A DNA stretch of 64,000 nucleotides from Microbacterium candidum. GTDB lineage: Bacteria > Actinomycetota > Actinomycetes > Actinomycetales > Microbacteriaceae. This document shows positions 50,676 to 58,863 of the stretch, piece after piece. The first letter of the stretch is position 1, and each line of letters begins with the position of its first letter. The stretch spans positions 186,001 through 250,000 of the forward strand of contig NZ_JASXSZ010000001.1 of the NCBI RefSeq assembly GCF_030315975.1. Direction: 5' to 3'. The position numbers and the translations under genes were made by a program. The notes under the pieces are model-generated. The model searched no databases and was not told the origin of the DNA. It was given only the letters and a program-made list of their open reading frames with translations.

Positions 50676-51598
50676 GCGCGGACCCCCTTGCGTGAGACGG
50701 TGTCGGGGTTCCGCGTGAGACGCATGACGAGGCCGACGAAGGCGAAGATGATGACGGTCAGCACGATGGCGATCGCCGAGGCACGGCCCACGTGGTGGGT
50801 GAGGAACGCCTCGCGGTAGATGTAGTACGACGGCACGGTGGTCGACGTGCCGGGACCGCCCGAGGTCGTGTTCCACACGATGTCGAAGTTGCGCAGGGCC
50901 GCGGTGATCATGAGCACGAGCGCCACCTGGATCTCACCGCGCAGGGACGGCAGCGTCACGGCGAAGAACTCGCGCACGGGCCCGGCGCCGTCGAGGCGTG
51001 CGGCTTCGAAGAGCTCGGACGGCACGTTCTGCAGGCCGCTGAGGAACAGCACGAACGCGAGGCCGAACATGATCCACGTGCCGATCACGCCGACCGACGG
51101 GAGCGCGGTGGCGAAGTCGCCGAGCCACGCCCTGGTCAGGTCGCCGAGGCCGATCGCCCGCAGCACGGCGTTGAGCGGTCCGTTGATCGCGAAGATCCAG
51201 CGCCAGGCGATCGCGACGACGACCGTGGAGAGGATGTAGGGGATGAACAGGGCCGCGCGGTAGAACGCGAGGCCGCGTACGCGGACCCGCGCGATGACGC
51301 CGATGAACACCAGCGCGAGCACCATCGGCAGCAGCGCGTAGAAGATGATGAACACGAACGAGTGCAGCAGCGCCTCGCCGATGAGCGGGTCGGTGAGGAC
51401 GTCGGCGTAGTTGCCGAGTCCCACGAAGGTGCTCGCGGTGATGCCGTCCCAGTCGTAGAGGGAGATGTACCCCGACTCGAAGACCGGCCGCAGGAGGAAG
51501 ACCGCGTAGAACGCGAGTGCCGGCAGCAGGTAGAGGTACGCGTCCCAGTCGTAGCGACGCAACAGGGACGCCCGCCGGGGACGGGTCGGATTGCTCAT
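50672..51598 (-). CDS. Carbohydrate ABC transporter permease (MalF-type)
   Basis: A 308-residue permease with a basic N-terminal stretch (RPRRASLLRRYDWD), six helices and an EAA loop QNVPSELFEAARLDGAGPV. It overlaps the MalG-type gene by 4 bp; a long hairpin separates it from the binding protein. No ATPase gene belongs to this operon, so a shared MsiK-type ATPase elsewhere is probably used. Confidence 0.92.
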   Translation of the reverse strand: MSNPTRPRRASLLRRYDWDAYLYLLPALAFYAVFLLRPVFESGYISLYDWDGITASTFVGLGNYADVLTDPLIGEALLHSFVFIIFYALLPMVLALVFIGVIARVRVRGLAFYRAALFIPYILSTVVVAIAWRWIFAINGPLNAVLRAIGLGDLTRAWLGDFATALPSVGVIGTWIMFGLAFVLFLSGLQNVPSELFEAARLDGAGPVREFFAVTLPSLRGEIQVALVLMITAALRNFDIVWNTTSGGPGTSTTVPSYYIYREAFLTHHVGRASAIAIVLTVIIFAFVGLVMRLTRNPDTVSRKGVRA

Positions 51599-51624
51599 CT
51601 CGGCTCTCCTGGACAGGGTTGGGG

Positions 51625-51657
51625 ACCCGGCCGGGCGAGGTCCTCGCCCGGCCGGGT
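51625..51657 (-). terminator. Intra-operon hairpin after the binding-protein gene
   Basis: A perfect 14-bp stem ACCCGGCCGGGCGA with its complement around GGTCC lies between the binding-protein stop and the first permease. Same placement as the hairpin after frcB, so partial termination or 3'-end protection of the binding-protein message is likely. Confidence 0.7.
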
Positions 51658-51662
51658 GTTGA

Positions 51663-53009
51663 TCACTTGGTGTGGAACTTCGTCCAGTCGGCCTGCACCT
51701 TCTGCAGGAAGTCCTGCGAAGACATCTGGCCGGCGAGAACGGACTGGAGGCCGCTCGTGAACGTGTCGAACATCGTGTCGGTCGCCCAGTCGTACCAGAA
51801 CAGCGGTCCGGCACCGGAGAGCTGGTCGGACGACGCCTTCAGCAGTTCGCCGAACATCGCGTTCGATCCCGCGTCGACCGTGTGGATCGGCACGCGGTTG
51901 ACCTTGGCGAGCATGGGGGCTGCGTCGGCCGAGTTCACCATGCCGACGAAGGCGAGGGCGGCGAGCTCCGACTTCGTCTGCGAGCTCACGTGCCAGTCGA
52001 GGCCGAAGGAGCCGTTGGTCGCGTACTTGCCGTCCTCGAGGCCGGCGGTGAAGCCGTACTTCGCGCCGTCCGTGATGGTGCCGGCGTACCAGTTCCCGCC
52101 GACGAAGAAGACGCCGCTGCCCTTGGAGAACGCGGCGGCCGCGTCATCCGGGCTCGTGCCGTCGTATCCGGCGGAGACGTAGCCGTCCTTGACCCAGCCC
52201 GCGAACGTGTCGAGCGCCTTGGCGTTGCTCGCGTTGTCGAACGAGGTGCCGTCGACGCCCGTGATCCAGGAGCGGGTGTCCTTGGCCGGGGTCAGCGCGC
52301 CCTGGATGATCGACAGCGACTGCATCGCCGAGCCCTTGTCGGAGTTGCCGAGCTCGAGCGGGACCTCGCCGCCGGCCTTCGCCGCGGCCATGGCCGCCTC
52401 GAGCTCCGGCAGGGTCTTCGGCACGGACAGGCCGAGCTTCTGCAGCTTCTCCTTGTTGTAGAAGAGGCCGACCATCTGGTTGTCGGGCGACAGGCCGTAG
52501 ATCGAACCGGTGCCGAACTGCTTGCCGTCCTTCGACCACTTCAGCTGCGAGATGGCCTCGCCGGCGACCTGCTGGTAGCCGTAGGCGGTCGCGAGGTCGT
52601 CGAGCGGGCGGACCAGCCCGGCCTTCACGAGCGCGCCGTCGGTGGCCCAGCCCTGGTTGCCCTGGGCGACGTCGGGGGCGTTGTTCGAGTTCATCGCGTT
52701 CAGCACGGTGGCCGTCAGGTCGTTGAAGCTCTTGAACTGGATCTTCACGGTGACGTTCGGGTACTTCTTCTCGAACGCGGGGACGAAGTCCTGCATGAAC
52801 TGCTGCTCGCCCTGGTCGGCCCACACGCTGAGGTTGACCTTCCCCAGCTTGGCGACCTGCTCGGCGGTGATGGGGGCGGTGATCTGCTCGCCGCCGGCTG
52901 CAGCCGTCTTCGTGCCGCCGCCAGGGCCGCTGCACGCGGCGAGTCCCAGGACGACGACCGCGGTGGATGCCGCGGCGATCGCGGTGCGCATTCCTCTGCG
53001 AATGGGCAT
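51663..53009 (-). CDS. Extracellular sugar-binding lipoprotein (family 1)
   Basis: The receptor of the CUT1 importer, 448 residues. A lipoprotein signal with lipobox LAAC (Cys at about residue 26) is followed by a Gly/Thr linker and the family 1 binding fold (KVNLSVWADQGEQQFMQDFV, FEKKYPNVTVKIQFKSFNDL, VFFVGGNWYAGTITDGAKYG). Ligand unknown; the catabolic genes downstream suggest an inositol-related compound. Confidence 0.92.
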   Translation of the reverse strand: MPIRRGMRTAIAAASTAVVVLGLAACSGPGGGTKTAAAGGEQITAPITAEQVAKLGKVNLSVWADQGEQQFMQDFVPAFEKKYPNVTVKIQFKSFNDLTATVLNAMNSNNAPDVAQGNQGWATDGALVKAGLVRPLDDLATAYGYQQVAGEAISQLKWSKDGKQFGTGSIYGLSPDNQMVGLFYNKEKLQKLGLSVPKTLPELEAAMAAAKAGGEVPLELGNSDKGSAMQSLSIIQGALTPAKDTRSWITGVDGTSFDNASNAKALDTFAGWVKDGYVSAGYDGTSPDDAAAAFSKGSGVFFVGGNWYAGTITDGAKYGFTAGLEDGKYATNGSFGLDWHVSSQTKSELAALAFVGMVNSADAAPMLAKVNRVPIHTVDAGSNAMFGELLKASSDQLSGAGPLFWYDWATDTMFDTFTSGLQSVLAGQMSSQDFLQKVQADWTKFHTK

Positions 53010-53056
53010 GGTGTTCCTTTCGGGTATCAGATCGGGTATGTCGAGCGTTGGAGGGC

Positions 53057-53947
53057 TCAGGCGCCGAGGTGCCGGCGGAGCCAATCGAGGTTGGCGGCCT
53101 GGTCGGCGACCACGGCGGCGTACTCCTCGACCACGAGGGGTGCGCGGTCCTGTTCGACCACGACCCAGCGGTCGTAGCGGGTGTCGCGCAGCGCCGCTGC
53201 GAAGGCGGGAAGATCGGAGTCGCCTTCGCCGAGGCGGGTCGAGACACCCGACCACCAGGCGTCGAAGTCCTCGCGCCCCTCGCGGCGCGCGTCCTCCAGG
53301 ACGTCGATGCGCACGTCCTTGATGTGCACATGGTTGATGCGGTCGCGCCAGCGGCGGAACAGCTCGACGCCGTCTCCGCCGGCGAGGACGACGTGCCCCA
53401 CGTCGAACGTGAGCCCGACGTCGGTGGACTCGAGCAGACGCTCGATCTCGTCGGGCAGCTCGACATAGGTGGCGATGTGCGGGTGGAACGACACCTCGAG
53501 GCCGCGGTCGCGGGCCTGCCCCGCGGCGCGGTTCACCGTGTCGACGAGGCGGCGCCAGCCGTCGGCGTCGAGGCTGAGGCTCGGGTCCTTGCGGGGCGAG
53601 CGCAGCAGCATCTCGTCGCCCTCGTCGGCGAGGATGACGAGGGCCGACCGGTCGACCGCCTCGATCTCGTCGAGGGTGATCGCCATGCGCGCGAGATCGC
53701 GGTCGAGGACCGCGCCGGGCTCCTGGGTGTGCAGCGGCACGTAGGCGCCGACCGCAGCGATCGGGGCACCCGCGAACGAGGCGACCATGTGCGGGATCTC
53801 GCCGAAGAATCCGGGGGGACCGAGCTCCGACCCCTCGTAGCCGGTCTCGGCCATCGTCCGCAGCAGTTCTTCGGTCGTCGTCGCGCCCTCGACGGTGATG
53901 TCCCCGAAGACGCCGTAGGAGACGGGTGCGTTCGCGAAGCGCATCAC
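53057..53947 (-). CDS. Sugar phosphate isomerase/epimerase, IolE-like
   Basis: A 296-residue TIM barrel of the xylose isomerase-like family. Metal-binding residues fall in GLEVSFHPHIATYVEL, VGLTFDVGHVVLAGGD, INHVHIKDVR and VVVEQDRAP. In the iol pathway the expected enzyme is inosose dehydratase IolE, which has this fold and often begins with a similar SWGV segment; here NAPVSYGVFGD starts the protein. Overlaps the IolG-like gene by 4 bp. Assignment as IolE is probable but not proven. Confidence 0.82.
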   Translation of the reverse strand: MMRFANAPVSYGVFGDITVEGATTTEELLRTMAETGYEGSELGPPGFFGEIPHMVASFAGAPIAAVGAYVPLHTQEPGAVLDRDLARMAITLDEIEAVDRSALVILADEGDEMLLRSPRKDPSLSLDADGWRRLVDTVNRAAGQARDRGLEVSFHPHIATYVELPDEIERLLESTDVGLTFDVGHVVLAGGDGVELFRRWRDRINHVHIKDVRIDVLEDARREGREDFDAWWSGVSTRLGEGDSDLPAFAAALRDTRYDRWVVVEQDRAPLVVEEYAAVVADQAANLDWLRRHLGA

Positions 53948-55062
53948 GCCTCCGTCCCGACCTGCTGGCCGAGGGATGCGGCGACCGCCTGCGCGAGGCG
54001 CTGGAGCTGTGCGATGTCCTGCTTGGCGCCGGCGAACGCTGCGCGGTTCAGCTCGCCGGTGCGGATCGCCGTGGCGAATGCGTCGAGCTGGCGCAGGAAC
54101 CCGGTCTCGTGGCCCGCGGTGTAGTCCGTGTCGGCGCGGAGCTCGCCGTCGTGCCGACGGCTCGTGAGCCGGCTGCGCTCCTCGACGAGGTACGGCTTCG
54201 CGAGGTGGAACTCGAGCCGTCCGTTCGCCGCGAGAACCGTCAGCTCCTCGTCGTACTCGGGGTAGTCGGGCAGCCAGTTCCAGCTGAGGACGTAGGCCGC
54301 GTCATCCACGGTCGCCGTCGCCAGCAGGCTCGGCGGCTCCGTGCCGTCGAGCGGCGTGACGGTCTGCGCGGTCCACTCCTGCGGAAGGGGCAGGTCGAGC
54401 GCGCGCATCAGGCTGAGCTCGTGGATCACGGACCCGTTCAGCACGTTGGAGTAGTAGGAGAGCAGGGCGTCGCTCGCGCCGGGCAGCGCTTCGCGGGCAC
54501 GGTCGCGGTCGTACGCGACGGCGGCGGCGATGCGTGCGGGATCGGCGTCCGGGGCGGGCGGGTCGAGACGCAGGTGGGCGATCTGAGGCTCGTCGGCCGG
54601 ATGCATCACGGTGACGCGCACGAGACGGATGCCGTGCAGCTCGCCGACCTCCGACGCCGCCTTCGGCAGCAGCGGGTCGAACATCTTCATGTAGCCGACC
54701 TGCGTGATGACGCCCGCCTCGGCGGCGAGCGCCTCGAGCTCCTCCACCTCGCGGACGGTGAACGCCAGCGGCTTCTCGGCCAGCACGTGCTTGCCCGCGC
54801 GGATCGCCTGAGCGGCGAGCTCCGCGTGCGAGCCCGGAGTGGCGATGAGCACGGCATCCACGTCGGAGGCGAACACATCGGCGGGGTCCGTCATGGCGAT
54901 CGCTCCGCAGGATGCGGCGACCTCGGCGGCGCGGGACGGCGACAGGTCGCACACGATGCGCAGGTCGAATCCTGCCCGGCGCAGACTCGTCACGTGGACC
55001 GACTGCGAGATCGTGCCCGCTCCGATCAGCCCGATCGTGATCCGCTCACCGATGCCGCTCAT
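53944..55062 (-). CDS. Gfo/Idh/MocA-family oxidoreductase, IolG-like
   Basis: A 372-residue NAD-dependent dehydrogenase and the first gene of the operon. The Rossmann motif is TIGLIGAGTISQSVHVTSLR at about residues 9-28, and EKPLAFTVREVEEL is the conserved EKP segment with the catalytic Lys. Oxidation of an inositol hydroxyl to an inosose would be the first pathway step. It is longer than canonical IolG (about 340) and diverges, so a derivative such as an inositol glycoside or methyl ether is possible. Confidence 0.85.
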   Translation of the reverse strand: MSGIGERITIGLIGAGTISQSVHVTSLRRAGFDLRIVCDLSPSRAAEVAASCGAIAMTDPADVFASDVDAVLIATPGSHAELAAQAIRAGKHVLAEKPLAFTVREVEELEALAAEAGVITQVGYMKMFDPLLPKAASEVGELHGIRLVRVTVMHPADEPQIAHLRLDPPAPDADPARIAAAVAYDRDRAREALPGASDALLSYYSNVLNGSVIHELSLMRALDLPLPQEWTAQTVTPLDGTEPPSLLATATVDDAAYVLSWNWLPDYPEYDEELTVLAANGRLEFHLAKPYLVEERSRLTSRRHDGELRADTDYTAGHETGFLRQLDAFATAIRTGELNRAAFAGAKQDIAQLQRLAQAVAASLGQQVGTEA

Positions 55063-55226
55063 GCCGTCCCTTTCGCCGTTGACCGTAACTTGAGCTAATG
55101 TTCACACATATTCACCAATTAGTCCAATGTGGGCCCCCGACGCTCCGCTGACGCGGAATCCGAGGCGACAAACCCCCACGAACGTATGATTGTCGCGACA
55201 TTCTGTCCGATGCCGAGGAGACACTG
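55063..55226. promoter_or_regulatory. Divergent promoter region of the inositol operon and GntR gene
   Basis: 164 bp between two divergent starts. An AT-rich core around 55085-55135 stands out against the GC-rich surroundings and contains CTAAT...ATTAG inverted arms (55095-55099 and 55118-55122) flanking a TTCACACATATTCACC stretch. It probably holds the operon promoter and operator for the adjacent GntR/UTRA protein; a precise site cannot be fixed from one copy. Confidence 0.55.
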
Positions 55227-55988
55227 ATGGCCGGCGATGAGGTCTACTGGCCCGACGAGCTGTTCGCCGATCTGGATCGCACCGGGCCGGTGCCGCTGTA
55301 TTTCCAGGTGTCGAGCCGGCTGCAGGAGGCGATCCGCTCCGGCGCGATCCCGGGCGGCGCGCGGCTCGACAACGAGATCTCGATCAGCCAGCGCCTCGGG
55401 CTGTCGCGCCCGACCGTGCGCCGCGCCATCCAGGAGGTCGTGGACAAGGGACTGCTCGTGCGCCGGCGCGGGATCGGCACGCAGGTGGTGCAGGGCCAGG
55501 TGACCCGCCAGGTCGAGCTGACGAGCCTCTACGAGGATCTGCAGAGCGCCCATCATGAGCCGGGCACGACGGTGCTCGCCCACGACACGGTTCCCGCGAC
55601 CGCCGTCGTTGCCGAGAAGCTCGGCGTCGCGAAGGGCTCGGACGTCATCTATCTCCGCCGGCAGCGCCGCACCGACGGCGTCCCCGTGGCGGTGCTCGAG
55701 AACTACCTCCCGCCGGAGTTCGCCGACATCACGACGGGTCAGCTCGAGTCGCACGGCCTCTACCAGGTGCTCCGCGCCCGCGGCGTGACGATCCGCGTGG
55801 CGCAGCAGAAGATCGGCGCGCGACGCGCGCAGGGCGACGAGGGCGAGCTTCTCGACATCGAGAAGGGCGGCCCCGTCCTGACCATGGAGCGGGTCGCCTA
55901 CGACAACTCCGGCAGGGCCATCGAGTACGGCCACCACTGCTATCGCCCCGACATGTACAGCTTCGAGACGACGCTCGTCGCGAAGTGA
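55227..55988 (+). CDS. GntR-family regulator with UTRA domain
   Basis: A 253-residue HutC-type regulator and likely controller of the divergent inositol operon. Residues 15-85 form the winged helix (RLQEAIRSGAIPGGARLDNE, then LGLSRPTVRRAIQEVVDKGL), and residues 100-245 a UTRA ligand-binding domain (DVIYLRRQRRTDGVPVAVLE, RVAYDNSGRAIEYGHHCYRP). In other bacteria the inositol regulator is often LacI, DeoR or MurR type; a HutC type is used here. Ligand probably a pathway intermediate. Confidence 0.92.
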   Translation: MAGDEVYWPDELFADLDRTGPVPLYFQVSSRLQEAIRSGAIPGGARLDNEISISQRLGLSRPTVRRAIQEVVDKGLLVRRRGIGTQVVQGQVTRQVELTSLYEDLQSAHHEPGTTVLAHDTVPATAVVAEKLGVAKGSDVIYLRRQRRTDGVPVAVLENYLPPEFADITTGQLESHGLYQVLRARGVTIRVAQQKIGARRAQGDEGELLDIEKGGPVLTMERVAYDNSGRAIEYGHHCYRPDMYSFETTLVAK

Positions 55989-56015
55989 TCGGACGGGCCG
56001 CTCGTGCGGCCCGCC
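55985..56015. terminator. Terminator at the end of the GntR gene
   Basis: GATCGGA and CGGGCCGC pair with GCGGCCCG and CCCGATC around TCGT, starting at the GntR stop codon and ending before the convergent GH76 gene. Confidence 0.65.
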
Positions 56016-56023
56016 CGATCGCG

Positions 56024-57181
56024 TCACATCGCTGCGACCATCAAGGATGCGCCCGAGTCCTGCCGGCCGATGTCGGAGCGGTCGAACGGGCCGCCCCACT
56101 TCAGGCCATAGAGGTCGGTCGCGGTGCGGTCGGCGGCGTAGGCCGTCGCCGCCTGGGTGCGCAGCCACGGCGTGTACGGATGCCCCGGCAGCACGTCGTT
56201 CAGCTCCGCGATGTTGCGGGCGAAGATGCCCTTGAACGCCGACTGGTCGGAGTTGCAGCGTGTCGCCTCGCACGGCTCGGTGAGCACGCCTGCGGGTGAC
56301 AGCGCCGGGCTCGAGATCGTGGCGTCCGCGATCTGGCGGGCCTGCGTCAGGAGGCTCCGGTCCCCGGTCGCCTTCCACAGCTCGGTGAGTGCGCCCGCGA
56401 GGACGCCCTGGTTGTAGGTCCACGTCGTCCCGCCGTTGTTCACGCAGCCGTCGGTGAGGCCGTCGTTGACGAGGTGGTCGGCGTTGATCATGCCGCTGCC
56501 GCGGAACCAGTCCCACGTCTCGGTCGCACGGGACAGGTAGTACGTGTCTCCGGGGATCGCGTTGTGGAGGGATGCGGCGAGCTTTAGGTACAGCGAGTTG
56601 CTGATCGCGTTCTTGTAGCCGAGCGACGGGATGTCCCAGATCACTCCGCCCCCGCAGCGGTCGTCCCAGAAGCTGTGGATGTACGCCTCGTCGCGCTTGG
56701 CGATGTCCAGGTACTGCGTGTCGTGGGTCAGCTCGTAGAGCCGCACCATCGCGAGCGCGTACCAGCCGGTGTCGTCCGTCGAGTCGGTGCGGAAGTCGCC
56801 GCCGCCCTGAGGCCACCAGTCCTGCGGTGCACGCAGGGTCTGCACGGCCTGCTCGATGAGCGGCAGGTAGCTGCGGTCGTGCGCGCGCTGTTCGTAGTCG
56901 AGCACCACCTGCAGCGAGTTGCCGGTCTGCCACCACGAGGGACCCGGGTCGAACCGTCCGTTGTCCGGGTTGTAGAAGCCGACGAGCGCCTTGACGGCGT
57001 TCGTCGCGCGGTGTCGGTGGTTCGCATCTGCGGGCGCGGCGCGACCGGTGTCCGTCGCGCCTGCCGATGCAGTCGCTGCGGGGTCGGCCGCGAGCGCGGG
57101 AGCCGCGCCCGCCATCGTCGCCGCCACGGCGATCGCAGCCGCTCCCGCGATCACCTTGAATCTGCTCTTCATCCTGCGCAT
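56024..57181 (-). CDS. Secreted GH76 family alpha-1,6-mannanase
   Basis: An exported glycosidase of 385 residues that probably attacks alpha-1,6-mannan from fungi or actinobacterial glycans. A signal peptide lies at residues 4-34 (RFKVIAGAAAIAVAATMAGA, then APALA). The (alpha/alpha)6 barrel has GH76 motifs: FWDDRCGGGVIWD with the catalytic Asp region, KNAISNSLYLKLAASLH, and TWTYNQGVLAGALTEL. Starts at 57181 and 57172 are both possible. A TTGTC-CA-GACAA palindrome lies about 110 bp upstream. Not in an operon. Confidence 0.9.
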   Translation of the reverse strand: MRRMKSRFKVIAGAAAIAVAATMAGAAPALAADPAATASAGATDTGRAAPADANHRHRATNAVKALVGFYNPDNGRFDPGPSWWQTGNSLQVVLDYEQRAHDRSYLPLIEQAVQTLRAPQDWWPQGGGDFRTDSTDDTGWYALAMVRLYELTHDTQYLDIAKRDEAYIHSFWDDRCGGGVIWDIPSLGYKNAISNSLYLKLAASLHNAIPGDTYYLSRATETWDWFRGSGMINADHLVNDGLTDGCVNNGGTTWTYNQGVLAGALTELWKATGDRSLLTQARQIADATISSPALSPAGVLTEPCEATRCNSDQSAFKGIFARNIAELNDVLPGHPYTPWLRTQAATAYAADRTATDLYGLKWGGPFDRSDIGRQDSGASLMVAAM

Positions 57182-57288
57182 GTCGTCCGTCCTGCTCCTT
57201 CGCTGACGCGGCGCGGCCACCCGTGTTCGAGCGCCGTCGCTCTCGGCCGATGGGCGCGTCGACCGTGCGTCGCCGCGCCTCATCAGAT

Positions 57289-57300
57289 TTGTCCAGACAA
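57289..57300. promoter_or_regulatory. TTGTCCAGACAA palindrome upstream of the GH76 gene
   Basis: Five-bp perfect arms with a CA centre, in the region before the GH76 start, 108 bp upstream. It resembles GntR- or ROK-type operators for sugar control such as TGGTCTAGACCA. The 57182-57404 gap otherwise shows nothing clear. Confidence 0.5.
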
Positions 57301-57404
57301 TAGCAGATTGGGTGTTTCTTACACACGCCTGAATCTTCCGCCTCCGCGACGACCGGCGCGGGCCGCACCTTCGGTACGCACGCGGGGGCGGTTAGTCTGC
57401 TGAG

Positions 57405-58001
57405 ATGCTGACTGCCACGGAGTCGCGGCTGCTGCGGGTGCTGATCGCGCTGCGAGATGCGACCGGCGCGAAGACCCGCACGCCCGTCGCGGAGTCATCC
57501 GTCATCGAACTGCTTCAGGACGATCCGGATGCCGCGGGCTCGGTTCCGGCCGTGCTCGATGACCTCGAACGCCAGGGATTCGCGCAGATCACGATGTCCG
57601 GCGGCGTCCGCGAGGTGCAGATGACCGCACCGGGCAAGATCAAGGCCGCGGAGTACGACGGCCTGCGCGCCCGCGCGATCGTCCCGCCCGCGCCGACGGC
57701 ACGCGCTTCGGCAAGGCCGGCGGCTCCGTCTACGCCCACGGTGTCGGCGGACTGGCGGAATGACGTGACCGACGTGCTCGACGCGGCGACGCAGGCGGTT
57801 CCCCTGCTCCCGGAAGACAGCGCCGTCGTCGTCCGCGCCCTGCTCGAGGACGCGCGCGATGCCGTCGACGACGACACTCGACCCCGCGCCCGCCGGGCGC
57901 TCACGGCTTTGGGCGGGTACCTCGGCGACCCGGCATCCGGATCCCTCGCGAACGTCCTCGCCGCCCAGATGGTCGCGCAGGCCGGACGCCTCGCCGACTG
58001 A
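57405..58001 (+). CDS. Hypothetical protein with N-terminal winged-helix-like segment
   Basis: A 198-residue soluble protein. Residues 3-72 (ATESRLLRVLIALRDATGAK, VIELLQDDPDAAGSVPAVLD, FAQITMSGGVREVQMTAPGK) have the helix-helix-wing layout of small winged-helix proteins; an Ala/Pro-rich linker (about 90-110) and a helical C-terminal half (PLLPEDSAVVVRALLEDARD) follow. Single gene that ends one base from the convergent hydrolase. A DNA-binding or adaptor role is conceivable. Not recognised. Confidence 0.65.
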   Translation: MLTATESRLLRVLIALRDATGAKTRTPVAESSVIELLQDDPDAAGSVPAVLDDLERQGFAQITMSGGVREVQMTAPGKIKAAEYDGLRARAIVPPAPTARASARPAAPSTPTVSADWRNDVTDVLDAATQAVPLLPEDSAVVVRALLEDARDAVDDDTRPRARRALTALGGYLGDPASGSLANVLAAQMVAQAGRLAD

Positions 58002-58002
58002 T

Positions 58003-58863
58003 TCAGCTGCTCCCCAGCGCCTCCCAGATGGGATGCGCGCCGTCGAGCAGCGTGAAGTGCCCGCCGTCGACGAAGTGCGCGGTGACGTCCGGGAGGCGCG
58101 AGGTGATCGCGCGCCCCGCCGCCGGACGCACGTTGCCGTCCTGCAGTCCGTGCCACCACTCGACGTGCCCGTGCACGTCCTCGACGCGGAACCCCCAGGG
58201 CAGGCAGACGACCCGCGCATCCTCCGTCGGCCCGCGCGAGCCCTGCCGGAAACCGTCCGCGACGGCCTCGAGCGCAGCCCGCGTCTCGTCGGGATGCGTC
58301 CGCGCGTACACGGCGTCGGGCGAGTCGCCGCGCGAGATCATGCCGATCGTCCGGTCGATGGACTTCGCCGTCCGCGGCGTGCTGCTCTGCAGCACGGCAC
58401 CGAAGACGCGCGGGGCACGCCGGGCGAGGCCGTAGAACGTCTTCGACATCCCCGGGATCTCCGCCTCGGCGCGGAACCACTCTTCCGCGTAGGGACCCGA
58501 CCCTGCGCCGATCACGGTCGCCGTCACGCGATCAGGCAGCCGGTGGGTCACCGCGAGCGCGGTCGCGCCGCCGGCGGAGTGCCCGAGCACGCCCACCCGC
58601 TCGAGCCCCTGCTGGTCGAGGAGTTCGGCGATGTCGTCCGGCACATCGACGAGCCTGCGTGCGGGCGCGGGATCGGAGTGCCCGAGACCCGGCCGATCGA
58701 TCGACAGCAGACGGATGCCGGCGGCCTGCGCCGGCGCGTCGATCCCGCGCCCCGCGAGCCCCGAGCTCGACGAGCCCGGGAAGAAGAGCACCGGCCGGCC
58801 GGCCGCATCCCCGAACTCGTGCCATGCCAGGGCCCGTCCATCGTGCAGCGTGATCTCGTTCAT
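58003..58863 (-). CDS. Alpha/beta hydrolase
   Basis: A 286-residue hydrolase with PVLFFPGSSSSG, LLSIDRPGLGHSDPAP, the elbow VGVLGHSAGGATALAV (Ser in GHSAG) and VDGGHFTLLDG supplying the histidine. Epoxide hydrolase- or haloperoxidase-like, without signal. The ATG at 58863 overlaps the MarR stop (ATGA), so the regulator and this enzyme form an operon, the usual arrangement for a substrate-responsive MarR and its detoxifying target. Confidence 0.88.
   Translation of the reverse strand: MNEITLHDGRALAWHEFGDAAGRPVLFFPGSSSSGLAGRGIDAPAQAAGIRLLSIDRPGLGHSDPAPARRLVDVPDDIAELLDQQGLERVGVLGHSAGGATALAVTHRLPDRVTATVIGAGSGPYAEEWFRAEAEIPGMSKTFYGLARRAPRVFGAVLQSSTPRTAKSIDRTIGMISRGDSPDAVYARTHPDETRAALEAVADGFRQGSRGPTEDARVVCLPWGFRVEDVHGHVEWWHGLQDGNVRPAAGRAITSRLPDVTAHFVDGGHFTLLDGAHPIWEALGSS

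Noticed and set aside
55119-57368. Long minus-strand frame running through the GntR gene region
   Set aside because: It merely bridges the antisense of the GntR/UTRA gene and the antisense frame of GH76; no motif.
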